A stretch of 22,607 nt of DNA from Spyradocola sp034113365 (GCA_034113365.1 JAXEXP010000070.1:1-22607), one strand, 5' to 3'. Positions 7,388 through 14,413 are shown, numbered from the stretch's first letter. The notes: generated by a model not told the origin, from the letters alone. Numbers and translations are program-made.

Positions 7388-7912
7388 ATGAAGAAAGCCG
7401 CTTCTGTTTTTTTGCGCGCGCAGATCACGGCACAGGATGTAGACTTGTTGATTCAATGGCTGGAAGATCCCCAGGTGACGCGGTATTTGAATGAAGAAAG
7501 CTGCGCCGCTGATGAACTGCGCTCTCTGCTGCGCTCCGTACCCGAGCCGCTGTACGGCATGCGCCTGAGTCGGGAGGGCAGGTTCTGCATCGCCTGCGGG
7601 GAGGACGGGTCGGCTGTGGGCTTTGTGCGCCTGGTGAGCTGTGGGGCGGCAGGGGAGTATAAGATCGTGTTCGCGGTGGGGCGGACGCAGCTGTGGGGCA
7701 ACGGCTACGGCAGCGCCGCGGTGCGGGCGGCGGTCAACATCGCGTTTTTCGAGCTGCGCGCCAGCAGGATCATCGCCAACATCTACGCCGAAAACCTGCG
7801 CTCCATGGCCGTGGTGCGCGCCTGCGGCTTCGTCTGCGAGCGCGGCGACGGCCCGCTGCACCGCTATGTGCTCACCGACCGCATGATGCTCGACGCGCTG
7901 CTGCACAGGTAG
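7388..7912 (+). CDS. GNAT family N-acetyltransferase (RimJ/RimL-like)
   Basis: The 174-residue protein follows the Acetyltransf_3 layout: an N-terminal 'FLRAQITAQDVDLLIQWLEDPQVTRYL' segment, a central beta strand 'YKIVFAVG', and the acetyl-CoA pyrophosphate loop 'QLWGNGYGSAAV' (about residues 101-112). Then comes the conserved helix-strand 'ASRIIANIYAENLRSMAVVRACGF', typical of RimJ/RimL-like enzymes acting on amino groups. The substrate cannot be inferred. The gene starts after GAGGTAA with normal spacing and has its own promoter. The downstream gene has a separate near-consensus promoter, so the two are not an obligate operon. Confidence 0.88.
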   Translation: MKKAASVFLRAQITAQDVDLLIQWLEDPQVTRYLNEESCAADELRSLLRSVPEPLYGMRLSREGRFCIACGEDGSAVGFVRLVSCGAAGEYKIVFAVGRTQLWGNGYGSAAVRAAVNIAFFELRASRIIANIYAENLRSMAVVRACGFVCERGDGPLHRYVLTDRMMLDALLHR

Positions 7913-7924
7913 CGCGTTTTTGCG

Positions 7925-7953
7925 TTGCACACGCTGCCTGCGCGGTGTATAAT
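7925..7953 (+). promoter_or_regulatory. Strong sigma-A promoter for the ATC-hydrolase-like gene, with an inverted repeat over the -10
   Basis: TTGCAC (7925-7930), 17 bp, then perfect TATAAT (7948-7953). A 7-bp inverted repeat, GCCTGCG (7936-7942) and CGCAGGC (7954-7960), brackets the -10 with an 11-bp spacer and could be an operator. Confidence 0.75.
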
Positions 7954-7993
7954 CGCAGGCAGGGACCAGCATAACGGGAGGAGAACGAGAAAT

Positions 7994-8488
7994 ATGAGCA
8001 TCAAGAACGAGCCGAGCATCAAAAACCCGCTGATCGTGGCCATCCGCGAGCAGCTGGAGCACCGCGCGCTGTGGATGTACCTGCTGTGCGACGAAGCGCG
8101 CAAAAAGGGACTGGAGCCGCAGGAGTACGCGCCTCCCGCCATCCGGCGCTGCGGACTGTATCAGGGTGCGGGTCTGCGGCAGAAGGCGGGCGGCGGGGAC
8201 TCGCTCAAGGGCCTGAAAAAGACGCTGTTCACCAAGCCCGCGCAGTGGGTGTTCGAGATGAAGGTGCTGCGCTGCACCGACGACAACCTGGACATCGACT
8301 TCCACTACTGCCCGCTGGTCAAGGCGTGGCAGAAGCAGGGCTGCTCCGACGAGGAGATCCGCACGCTGTGCGACCACGCGATGTGCGGCGACCGCGGCAT
8401 CGCCGAGAGCTTCGGCTGCACGCTGGAGCTGCCCGCCACCATCGCCCGCGGCGACGACGTGTGCCGCATCCGCTTCGTGCGAAAGTGA
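7994..8488 (+). CDS. L-2-amino-thiazoline-4-carboxylic acid hydrolase (ATC hydrolase) family protein
   Basis: I start at ATG 7994 because GGGAGGAG (about 7976-7983) precedes it and the promoter ends at 7953, which rules out the upstream in-frame TTG at 7925. The 164-residue product shows the ATC_hyd pattern: 'CDEARKKGLE', a central 'FEMKVLRC', 'DFHYCPLVKAWQKQGCSDEEIRTLCDHAMCGDRGIAESFGCTLELPATIARGDDVC' broken into its conserved parts Cys-Pro, Cys-Asp, Asp-Arg and a final Cys, and a closing 'RIRFVRK' strand. The founding enzyme opens ATC to S-carbamoyl-cysteine in L-cysteine formation, but most clostridial members are uncharacterised, so only family membership is claimed. Confidence 0.78.
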   Translation: MSIKNEPSIKNPLIVAIREQLEHRALWMYLLCDEARKKGLEPQEYAPPAIRRCGLYQGAGLRQKAGGGDSLKGLKKTLFTKPAQWVFEMKVLRCTDDNLDIDFHYCPLVKAWQKQGCSDEEIRTLCDHAMCGDRGIAESFGCTLELPATIARGDDVCRIRFVRK

Positions 8489-8514
8489 TTTTTTGCCGCA
8501 TAGGGCGGAAGTGT

Positions 8515-8544
8515 TTGACAAGGGTGGCTCTGTGCTTCTATAAT
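8515..8544 (+). promoter_or_regulatory. Consensus promoter of proA
   Basis: Perfect TTGACA (8515-8520) and perfect TATAAT (8539-8544) with an 18-bp spacer. The leader contains a hairpin, CGGGCAA (8553-8559) with TTGCCCG (8576-8582), 14 nt before the ribosome binding site. Confidence 0.85.
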
Positions 8545-8611
8545 ATAAACTGCGGGCAAACCGTGTATGGATGGGTTGCCCGTATTTCCTTGAACGGGGA
8601 GGCGGCAGGAT

Positions 8612-9868
8612 TTGGCACAGACGGTCCTGGAACTGGGAAAGCGCGCGCGGAAGGCTGCGCTGGATATGGCGGTGTGCGGCATTGAGACGCGCAACTGCGC
8701 GCTGGAATACATGGCGGCAGAACTCATCAATCAGATGGACAGGATCCTTGCTGCAAACGAGACGGACATCCGCCTTGCGCAGCAGAAGGGCCAGAAGGCC
8801 GCCTTTGTCGAGCGCCTGACGCTCACTGCGCGCCGCGTCAAGGACATGGCGCAGGGCCTGCGCGATGTGGCGGCGCTGCCCGACCCCATCGGCACCGCGG
8901 ACCGCATGTGGACGCGCCCCAACGGCCTACGCATCCTGCAAAAGCGCGTGCCGCTGGGCGTGGTGGGCATCATCTATGAATCCCGGCCCAACGTCACCAG
9001 CGACGCGGCGGGCATCTGCATCAAGTCGGGCAATGCGTGCATACTGCGCGGCGGCTCGGAGGCCATCATCACCAACAGCGCCATCATGGACGCGCTGGAG
9101 CAGGGCGCGCGCCTAGCGGGGCTGCCTGAGGGCGCGGTGAGCCTGGTGCGCGATCCCTCCCGCGAGGCCGCAAACGAGCTGATGCGCCTGAACGGCTGCC
9201 TCGACGTGCTCATCCCGCGCGGCGGCGCAGGGCTCATCCGCGCCGTTGCGCAGAACGCCACCGTGCCGGTCATCGAGACGGGCACCGGCAACTGCCACGT
9301 ATACATCGACAAGGCCTGCCGCGACCTTGCCCTGGCCGAGCGCGTGGTGTGGAACGCCAAACTGCGCCGCGTGTCCGTCTGCAACGCGATGGAAACGCTG
9401 CTCATCCACAAGGACGTCGACCCCGCCTTTGTCACCGCGCTGCTGGACAAGCTGCACGGCGAGGGCAACGTGGAGATTCGCGGCTGCGAGCGCGTCCGTG
9501 AGCTCTGCCCATGGGCGGGGGAAGCCACTGCCGAGGACTGGGATACCGAGTACAACGACTACATCCTCGCGGTCAGGATCGTGGACGGCCTTAATGAGGC
9601 CATCGACCACATCAACGCGCACGGCACGCGCCACAGCGAGTCCATACTCACCGACGACGTCAGCCGCGCCCAGCGCTTCCTCGACCGCGTGGACGCTGCG
9701 GCGGTCTACCTCAACGCGCCCACCAGCTTCACCGACGGCGGCGAGTTCGGCTTCGGCGCGGAGATCGGCATCAGCAACCAGAAGCTGCACGCCCGCGGCC
9801 CCATGGGCCCCGAGCACCTGACCACCATCAAGTATCAGATCTTCGGCAGCGGCCAGGTGCGCCCCTGA
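8612..9868 (+). CDS. proA: Gamma-glutamyl phosphate reductase (glutamate-5-semialdehyde dehydrogenase)
   Basis: The 418-residue protein is full length for ProA, which reduces gamma-glutamyl phosphate with NADPH to glutamate-5-semialdehyde in cytosolic proline synthesis. Clear landmarks are 'LGVVGIIYESRPNVTSDAAG' (residues 115-134), 'KSGNACILRGGSEA' (138-151), 'LIPRGGAGLI', 'IETGTGNCHVYID', the catalytic Cys257 in 'VCNAMETLLIH', and C-terminal 'NAPTSFTDGGEFGFGAEIGIS'. The start is a TTG at 8612, chosen because GGGGAGG (8596-8602) is well placed and the next in-frame Met lies inside the first conserved helix. The partner genes proB and proC are not in the window, so proA is a separate transcription unit here, which is less common than a proBA operon. 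No clear terminator follows. Confidence 0.97.
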   Translation: MAQTVLELGKRARKAALDMAVCGIETRNCALEYMAAELINQMDRILAANETDIRLAQQKGQKAAFVERLTLTARRVKDMAQGLRDVAALPDPIGTADRMWTRPNGLRILQKRVPLGVVGIIYESRPNVTSDAAGICIKSGNACILRGGSEAIITNSAIMDALEQGARLAGLPEGAVSLVRDPSREAANELMRLNGCLDVLIPRGGAGLIRAVAQNATVPVIETGTGNCHVYIDKACRDLALAERVVWNAKLRRVSVCNAMETLLIHKDVDPAFVTALLDKLHGEGNVEIRGCERVRELCPWAGEATAEDWDTEYNDYILAVRIVDGLNEAIDHINAHGTRHSESILTDDVSRAQRFLDRVDAAAVYLNAPTSFTDGGEFGFGAEIGISNQKLHARGPMGPEHLTTIKYQIFGSGQVRP

Positions 9869-9922
9869 ATCAGCCATTAAGAAATTGTAAACGCGTTTTT
9901 TCCAAATTGTTGCAGAAAAGCT

Positions 9923-9949
9923 GGAACTTGTTTCCCATACATTTCGTTT
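9923..9949 (+). promoter_or_regulatory. Possible ECF-sigma-type autoregulatory promoter
   Basis: GGAAC (9923-9927) is followed after 17 bp by CGTTT (9945-9949), the general layout of ECF-dependent promoters (GGAAC, 16-17 bp, CGTT or CGTC). It sits immediately upstream of an ECF sigma gene, where autoregulation is usual. The predicted start would leave a very short leader, which lowers confidence. Confidence 0.4.
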
Positions 9950-9965
9950 GAAAGGTGGTGAGGAG

Positions 9966-10487
9966 ATGCAGGAGCAGAACAACATCGACATCGACCGCCT
10001 GGTTCGCCAGTACGGCTCCCTCGTCCTGCGGCAGGCCTATTTCTATCTCAAGGATCGCCACAAGGCCGAGGATGTGTGTCAGGAAGTCTTTCTCCGCATG
10101 TACAAAAAGCAGCCTCAACTGCCGGATGAGCAAAGTGAAAAGGCGTACCTGCTGCGCGTGACCATCAACCTGTGCAAGGATGTGCTCAAGAGCGCATGGC
10201 ACCGGCGGGTTTCGCCCATGATAGAAGGGTACGACGCCCCGCACCCGCAGAACGGGCCCGAGGCGGAGGCGGTGGAAAATGAGGAAAAGCAGATGCTCTA
10301 CGAAGCGGTGCTGGACCTTCCGCCCATCTACAAGGACGTCGTACTGCTGTTCTACTATCACGACATGCCCACCGGCGAAATCGCAAAGGTACTGCAAATC
10401 CCGGAGGTGACGGTGCGCACACGCCTGATGCGCGCCCGCACGCGGCTGGGGAACGCCTTGAAGGGAAGATTGAAGGATGAGACTTGA
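9966..10487 (+). CDS. RNA polymerase ECF-type (group IV) sigma factor
   Basis: The 173-residue protein has the two-domain ECF layout. Region 2 spans about residues 8-76 with 'YGSLVLRQAYFYLKDRHKAEDVCQEVF' elements, including the DA/AED-Q-E-F core-binding signature and -10 recognition helix. After an acidic linker (about 78-105), region 4 spans about 112-168 with 'LPPIYKDVVLLFYY' and the helix-turn-helix 'GEIAKVLQIPEVTVRTRLMRARTRL'. Such factors direct RNA polymerase to stress or envelope promoters. I choose ATG 9966 with AAAGGTGGTG upstream rather than the TTG at 9948. It overlaps the next gene by 11 nt, the usual coupling of ECF sigma with its membrane regulator. The signal and regulon are not visible. 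Confidence 0.92.
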   Translation: MQEQNNIDIDRLVRQYGSLVLRQAYFYLKDRHKAEDVCQEVFLRMYKKQPQLPDEQSEKAYLLRVTINLCKDVLKSAWHRRVSPMIEGYDAPHPQNGPEAEAVENEEKQMLYEAVLDLPPIYKDVVLLFYYHDMPTGEIAKVLQIPEVTVRTRLMRARTRLGNALKGRLKDET

Positions 10488-11016
10488 GCAATTCAAAGAA
10501 ATTGCGGACGAAAACCTGAAAGACCTGAACGTGGACGAGCGCATGGTGCAGCGCATCCATCAGCGGCTGTGCACCGACAAGGCGCCGCGCAGCAGGCCCC
10601 GCGTGCCAAGGGGCGCCTACGTATTGGCTGCGGCCTGCCTGGTGGTGATGCTCGTCTCCGGCGGCGTGCTGATGCGCACGCTCCCGCAGTCTGCGGCCCG
10701 TGCAAGCGACGCGCAGGACGGCCCCGACACCTCTGCCATGCAGCTCCTGCCCGAAGCCAGCGCGGCCAGCACGCTCTCCTCGAGCCTGTCCACCTCGCAG
10801 TTTATCGACGGCAGCACGCTCTCCTACGGCATCGCGCAGGTGGGCGCCTTCAACGAGGGCTACGCTCCCGCCATGGCCACCAACGGCCTGTACGGCTACG
10901 TGAACGAGAGCGGCGTCTGGGTCGTGCGCGCGATGTATGACGAGGCCGACGAGGTTTTTGACGGCAAGGCCACGGTCGTGGTGCAGGGCGCAACACAAAT
11001 AATTGAAATTCCATAG
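10477..11016 (+). CDS. Single-pass membrane protein in anti-sigma position, with a WG-like repeat
   Basis: The 179-residue protein has a charged cytoplasmic N-terminus (residues 1-46, 'LEQFKEIADENLKDLNVDERMVQRIHQRL'), one transmembrane helix (about 48-67, 'YVLAAACLVVMLVSGGVLM'), a Ser/Ala-rich stalk and an external C-terminal region. Residues 137-170 ('GLYGYVNESGVWVV...YDEADEVFDGKATV') match the WG beta-repeat pattern (W/YGY-N-G-W-AxxF-xGxAxV). Its position, 11-nt overlap and topology indicate an anti-sigma factor sequestering the upstream ECF sigma, but no ZAS zinc motif is present and the N-terminus is short, so the role is inferred. It ends close to the SH3b gene promoter. A single WG-like repeat as the sensor end is unusual. 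Confidence 0.72.
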   Translation: MRLEQFKEIADENLKDLNVDERMVQRIHQRLCTDKAPRSRPRVPRGAYVLAAACLVVMLVSGGVLMRTLPQSAARASDAQDGPDTSAMQLLPEASAASTLSSSLSTSQFIDGSTLSYGIAQVGAFNEGYAPAMATNGLYGYVNESGVWVVRAMYDEADEVFDGKATVVVQGATQIIEIP

Positions 11017-11025
11017 CCAGAGGGC

Positions 11026-11054
11026 TTGTATTTCTCGAAACAATATTGTAAAAT
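11026..11054 (+). promoter_or_regulatory. Promoter of the secreted SH3b gene
   Basis: TTGTAT (11026-11031), 17 bp, TAAAAT (11049-11054). It rules out the in-frame ATG at 11055, which would lie upstream of the predicted transcript start, and supports GTG 11088. Confidence 0.6.
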
Positions 11055-11087
11055 ATGGGTAAGAAATCTTTGTGGGAGGTAAGGAAA

Positions 11088-11819
11088 GTGAAAAAGACTA
11101 CCAAGATCGTTTCCGCGCTGCTCGTGCTCGTGCTCATGATGGCGCAGATCGTCTGTGTGAACGCCGCGGGTACTCCTAGTTTTTCGTACAGCACCAAGCA
11201 GGTCGACCATTTCGAGAAGCAGGTGACTGTCAGCGTTACCAATGGTTCTTCCGTTGATAACGTTTGGATCGCTGCATATGAGACGAAGGAAGGCACTAAG
11301 GTTGGCGAGGCTGTCAACTATAAGCTGTCCGGAACCTCGACGTTCTCCGTTTCCATGAATGTGCGTCCGAACGACGTCGGCTATGTCCATTTCGTTGCAT
11401 ATGACAAGGATGGCAAGGAATTGAAGGACGAGTGGTATGCTGTGGGCGGAAACGGCTACTACGACATCAACGCCGGTTCCGGTTCCTCTTCTTCCAACGG
11501 TGTTTATGACGGCCTGATCAACTCCGGTTCTTCCGGCAGCTCCTGGAACGGCTCTTCCAACAGCGGCTCCAACGTGTGGGAATACTATGATCCCAACGCC
11601 TGGCACGGCTACTACGAGGAGACCCGCAAGGACACCACCACCTACTTTGTCACCTGCCGCACGCTGAACGTCCGCAAGGGCGCCGGCACCTCCTACGGCA
11701 AGGTGGGCACGCTGTCCCGCAACACCGCTGTTGAGGTTTACAGCATCGAAAAGGGCTGGGCGGTCATCGAGTTCAACGGCCACCTGCGCTACGTCAGCGC
11801 CAAGTATCTGAGCAAGTAA
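11088..11819 (+). CDS. Secreted protein with N-terminal beta domain and C-terminal bacterial SH3 domain
   Basis: I start at GTG 11088 because GGGAGGT (11074-11080) is ideally spaced. The 243-residue product opens with a classic signal peptide (KKTTK, hydrophobic core, cleavage near 'VNAAG'). Residues about 28-115 look like an immunoglobulin-like or adhesion beta domain ('KQVTVSVTNGSSVDNVWIAAYE', 'YVHFVAYDKDGKELKDEWYAVG'). A Gly/Ser/Asn-rich linker (about 120-158) follows, then an SH3b/SH3_3 domain (about 180-243) with 'CRTLNVRKGAGTSYGKVGTL' and 'GWAVIEF' and ending in 'YVSAKYLSK'. SH3b domains bind cell-wall peptides or glycans, so the protein is likely wall-associated. No enzymatic domain is seen. 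The codons include more T-ending triplets in the N-terminal third than in neighbours. It sits directly after the ECF module and may be its target, which is inference. Confidence 0.85.
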   Translation: MKKTTKIVSALLVLVLMMAQIVCVNAAGTPSFSYSTKQVDHFEKQVTVSVTNGSSVDNVWIAAYETKEGTKVGEAVNYKLSGTSTFSVSMNVRPNDVGYVHFVAYDKDGKELKDEWYAVGGNGYYDINAGSGSSSSNGVYDGLINSGSSGSSWNGSSNSGSNVWEYYDPNAWHGYYEETRKDTTTYFVTCRTLNVRKGAGTSYGKVGTLSRNTAVEVYSIEKGWAVIEFNGHLRYVSAKYLSK

Positions 11820-11834
11820 AGCTGCATCGCATTC

Positions 11835-11865
11835 AAAAGGAACCGAGCGATCGGTTCCTTTTTGT
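11835..11865 (+). terminator. Strong intrinsic terminator after the SH3b gene
   Basis: Perfect 12-bp arms AAAAGGAACCGA (11835-11846) and TCGGTTCCTTTT (11851-11862) enclose a GCGA tetraloop (GNRA class) and continue into TTTTTG. This is a textbook terminator 15 nt after the stop. Confidence 0.93.
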
Positions 11866-12210
11866 CTGTTCACGAACAGGCTCTGTTTATTCTCAGAATA
11901 GCAGACCTAATTGAGTAAGAAACAAGCGCATATTTGCCTTAGGTGAAATACAAAATTCCATGCGCAAACGAAATTCGTGAAAAGAAGATTATATGCGGAG
12001 TAAACGCTGAATCAGAACATAAAGTTAACATGACAACGGATACAGGCAGGCTTGTATGCCGGCATGATTTGTGTTAACGTACTAATGATAATTGAATGCA
12101 GTATTTCGAGGGGATCATCTCAATACGAGCGGTTATTCGCCCGCTGTGCAGACATCTTATTTACGCAGCTGGAACACAAATGCGACGACACAGACCTGGA
12201 GGATTGCGGC
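11866..12210 (+). other. Intergenic stretch with no clear gene
   Basis: About 345 bp, noticeably more AT-rich than the neighbouring genes. An open frame from ATG 12052 continues into the coiled-coil gene but has no ribosome binding site at its start and reads like random sequence. I found no convincing sigma-A promoter; the best pair is TTGTAT (near 12051) with TAACGT after 17 bp, which is weak. A small inverted repeat, ATGCCGGCAT (12056-12065), is the only symmetric element noted. Confidence 0.4.
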
Positions 12211-12699
12211 ATGACGGATAAAGAGCTGAAAAAGCTGAGCAGGGAGGAATTACTGGAGCTGCTCATAGAGCAGGGGCGCGAGCTGGAATCCTGCAGGCAA
12301 AAGCTGGCCGAGGCAGAGGAAGAACTCGCAAGCCGGCGCATCGCCATCGACAACGCCGGATCCATCGCCGAGGCCTCCCTCCAGCTCAACGGCGTGTTCG
12401 AAGCTGCACAGCGAGCATGCGCCCAGTACACCGACAACATTCGTTTGCTCAGCCAACGTCAGCAGAGTATTTGCCATGAAATAGAGGAAGCAGCCCGCAT
12501 TCGTGCCGAGCAGATGATCTCTGACACGCAAAAAGAATGCGACGCCATGCGCAGAAATGTGCAGGTGGAATGTGCAGAAATGCTTCGGCAGGCGAAGAAC
12601 TCACAGGCTGCCGCTGCCCGAAAGCAGGAAGCAGCCCAAAGTGCCTATTATGCACTGCGTGAGCTGCTCACCATCGCCTCTCCGGATCAGAACGTCTAG
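12211..12699 (+). CDS. Conserved clostridial coiled-coil protein of unknown function
   Basis: I choose ATG 12211 because TGGAGG (about 12197-12202) is well spaced and because the sequence from here, 'MTDKELKKLSREELLELLIEQ', is the start I recall for a recurring clostridial family. The 162-residue protein is almost wholly helical: heptad-rich 'RELESCRQKLAEAEEELASR' (about 25-44), then the conserved 'AGSIAEASLQLNGVFEAAQRACAQY' block (about 49-73), then long Ala/Glu/Arg-rich helices containing several Cys. Homologues are often named DNA-repair-ATPase-like or hypothetical, without proven function, and are said to sit near sortase genes; no sortase is seen here. No membrane segment or signal peptide is visible. 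Confidence 0.7.
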   Translation: MTDKELKKLSREELLELLIEQGRELESCRQKLAEAEEELASRRIAIDNAGSIAEASLQLNGVFEAAQRACAQYTDNIRLLSQRQQSICHEIEEAARIRAEQMISDTQKECDAMRRNVQVECAEMLRQAKNSQAAAARKQEAAQSAYYALRELLTIASPDQNV

Positions 12700-12836
12700 T
12701 TGTATCTGAGATGATGTTCCGGTTAAGGCTCCATCGTGGGCTCCATGAATTGGGATCGGATAAGAAACAAAACGCTATCATACATCAAACCAGGCATTAC
12801 TGCAGCGATATGAACAGCGTAGCTGAAAAAAGACCC

Positions 12837-12868
12837 GGTTGCGGAAGAAACTTTCCCGCAATCAAGCC
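12837..12868. terminator. Terminator-like hairpin between the coiled-coil and SASP genes
   Basis: GGTTGCGGAA (12837-12846) pairs imperfectly with TTCCCGCAATC (12853-12863, one bulged C). A T-run follows on the plus strand (CCTTTTT), and an A-run at 12826-12831 gives a U-tract on the minus strand. It can therefore end both converging transcripts. A second hairpin, CATCCG (12884-12889) with CGGATG (12895-12900), lies between it and the SASP stop. Confidence 0.6.
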
Positions 12869-12926
12869 TTTTTCGATGCTGCGCATCCGTTTTTCGGATG
12901 AGCTTCAGGTCACACGCGCTGTGGCC

Positions 12927-13148
12927 TTACTTGCCGCTCATCTGCTTTTCGTAGTCCTCGATCATCTTCTTGACCATGTAGCCGCCGATGTAGCCGGCCT
13001 CACGGGAGGACAGGTCACCGTTGTAACCCTGCTTGAGGTTCACGCCCAGCTCGTTGGCGATCTCGTACTTCATGTTGTTCAGGGCAGCCTTCGCTTCAGG
13101 CACGGAGATCTTGCTCTTGCTGGTGTTGGAATTCTGCTGATTCATCAT
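12927..13148 (-). CDS. Small acid-soluble spore protein, alpha/beta type
   Basis: The 73-residue protein is a clear alpha/beta-type SASP. It has an N-terminal Gln/Asn/Ser-rich tail, 'PEAKAALNNMKYEIANELGV' holding the germination-protease (GPR) cleavage site within KYEIANELGV, and the signature 'GYNGDLSSREAGYIGGYMVKKMIE'. Such proteins coat and protect DNA in the forespore and are degraded at germination, so this gene shows the host makes endospores. A strong AAGGAGGTGA lies 8 nt upstream of the first of two adjacent Met codons. Expression should be in the forespore under sigma-G. Slightly longer N-terminal tail than the Bacillus SspA group. Confidence 0.97.
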   Translation of the reverse strand: MMNQQNSNTSKSKISVPEAKAALNNMKYEIANELGVNLKQGYNGDLSSREAGYIGGYMVKKMIEDYEKQMSGK

Positions 13149-13176
13149 GCTTGTTTCACCTCCTTGCTTGTTCTGG

Positions 13177-13207
13177 TACTATTGTTGCCCGATCGGAGCG
13201 CATTACA
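13177..13207 (-). promoter_or_regulatory. Possible sigma-G-like promoter of the SASP gene
   Basis: On the minus strand TGTAAT (13202-13207) and AATAGTA (13177-13183) are separated by 18 bp. They resemble the forespore pattern (TGAATA / CATNNTA) without matching it fully. No sigma-A pair is evident here. Confidence 0.35.
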
Positions 13208-13240
13208 CTGGAAGTTTCCGCATAAAAAAGAGAATTCTGC

Positions 13241-13269
13241 TTGCAACACCGTGCGCCGTGCGCTACACT
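13241..13269 (+). promoter_or_regulatory. Promoter of the SGNH esterase gene
   Basis: TTGCAA (13241-13246), 17 bp, TACACT (13264-13269). It is divergent from the SASP gene, and the predicted start falls about 30 nt before ATG 13307. Confidence 0.6.
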
Positions 13270-13306
13270 TAGGGGAGCAAAATATACCGGGGAGGTCGAT
13301 GAAATC

Positions 13307-14413
13307 ATGCTCAAAACCGTACCCATTTCACAGGAAAAAAACATCGCCGTGCACGGGCGCACCACGCCCTGCCGCGAGCCGCTGACGCTTTTTTGGTCCG
13401 CGAGCAGCGTGGAGCTGAGCTTCCGCGGCACCGAGCTTTGGCTCGAATGCGAAACCGATTATTCGCTCTATGAACAGTGGCTCAGCGTGGTGCTCAACGG
13501 CGCGCATGTGGCGCGCATCCCGCTGCCCAAGGGCCGCGCGTGGATCCCGTTGCTGCGCGGGCTCAATCCCGAAAAGACGCAGCACATCGATCTCGTGCGC
13601 GACGTGCAGGCCATGCCCACCGACCCCGACTGCTCGCTGAAAATCCATGCGCTGCGCTACGACGGCGAGCTGCTGCCCGTACCCGAAAAGAAACTGCGCC
13701 TGGAGATCATTGGCGACAGCCTGACCAGCAGCGAGGGCGCGATCGGCGCCAAAGCGGAGGAGGACTGGATCTCTACGTTCTTCTGCGCCGCAAGGGGCTA
13801 CGCCTTCCGCACCGCGCAGCTGCTCGACGCCGACCTGCGCGTGCTCTCCCAGAGCGGCTGGGGCGTGCTCTCCAGCTGGGACAACGACCCCGCCTGCGCG
13901 CTGCCCAAGTATTACGATCAGGTCTGCGGCGTGCTAAAAGGGGAGAAAAACGCGGCGCTGGGCGCGTTTGAGCCCAACAACTTTGCCGCCTGGCAGCCCG
14001 ACGTGGTGGTCGTCGCGCTGGGACACAACGATTCCAGCGCCTTCAACACCCCTGCGCACACCGACCCCGCCACGGGCGAGACCTTCAAGCAGCGCACCGA
14101 CCCCGACGGCAAGCGCAACGCGCAGGACGTGCAGCGTCTGGAACAGGCTGTCGTGGCCTTCCTGCACAAGCTGCGCGCCCGCAACCCGCAGGCGCACATC
14201 CTCTGGGCGCACGGCCTGCTGGGCGACCCGCTGCGCGAGGAGCTGACATACGCGGTCAATGCCTATTGTGCCGAAACGGGCGACGCCAAATGCGAATATT
14301 TTGCGCTGCCCTACGGCCCCGAGGACGGCATGGGCGCGCGCAACCACCCCGGTCAGCCCATGCACGAGGCCTCTGCGCAGGCGCTGGCGCAGAAGATCCG
14401 CTCACTGGCCTAG
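13307..14413 (+). CDS. SGNH/GDSL hydrolase, carbohydrate esterase family 2-like
   Basis: The 368-residue protein joins an N-terminal beta jelly-roll (about 1-125, 'VELSFRGTELWLECE', 'LSVVLNGAHVARIPL') to an SGNH hydrolase domain. Block I is 'IIGDSLTSSEG' with nucleophile Ser138, block III is 'ALGHND' with Asn241, and block V is 'RNHPGQPMH' with His347 and a second His353. The two-domain order and the final HPxxxxH-like motif fit CE2 esterases, which deacetylate xylan, glucomannan or related glycans; the exact substrate is unknown. No signal peptide is visible, so the protein appears intracellular. ATG 13307 follows GGGGAGG (about 13289-13295). Its stop overlaps the converging queH by 12 bp, with no terminator between. 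Confidence 0.85.
   Translation: MLKTVPISQEKNIAVHGRTTPCREPLTLFWSASSVELSFRGTELWLECETDYSLYEQWLSVVLNGAHVARIPLPKGRAWIPLLRGLNPEKTQHIDLVRDVQAMPTDPDCSLKIHALRYDGELLPVPEKKLRLEIIGDSLTSSEGAIGAKAEEDWISTFFCAARGYAFRTAQLLDADLRVLSQSGWGVLSSWDNDPACALPKYYDQVCGVLKGEKNAALGAFEPNNFAAWQPDVVVVALGHNDSSAFNTPAHTDPATGETFKQRTDPDGKRNAQDVQRLEQAVVAFLHKLRARNPQAHILWAHGLLGDPLREELTYAVNAYCAETGDAKCEYFALPYGPEDGMGARNHPGQPMHEASAQALAQKIRSLA

Noticed and set aside
11055..11087. ATG 11055 as the SH3b gene start
   Set aside because: It directly follows the -10 box and would lie upstream of the transcript start; GTG 11088 has the ribosome binding site and begins the signal peptide.
12711..13385. Plus-strand open frame opposite the SASP gene
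   Set aside because: It spans the terminator and SASP gene antisense, with no ribosome binding site and no recognisable domain.
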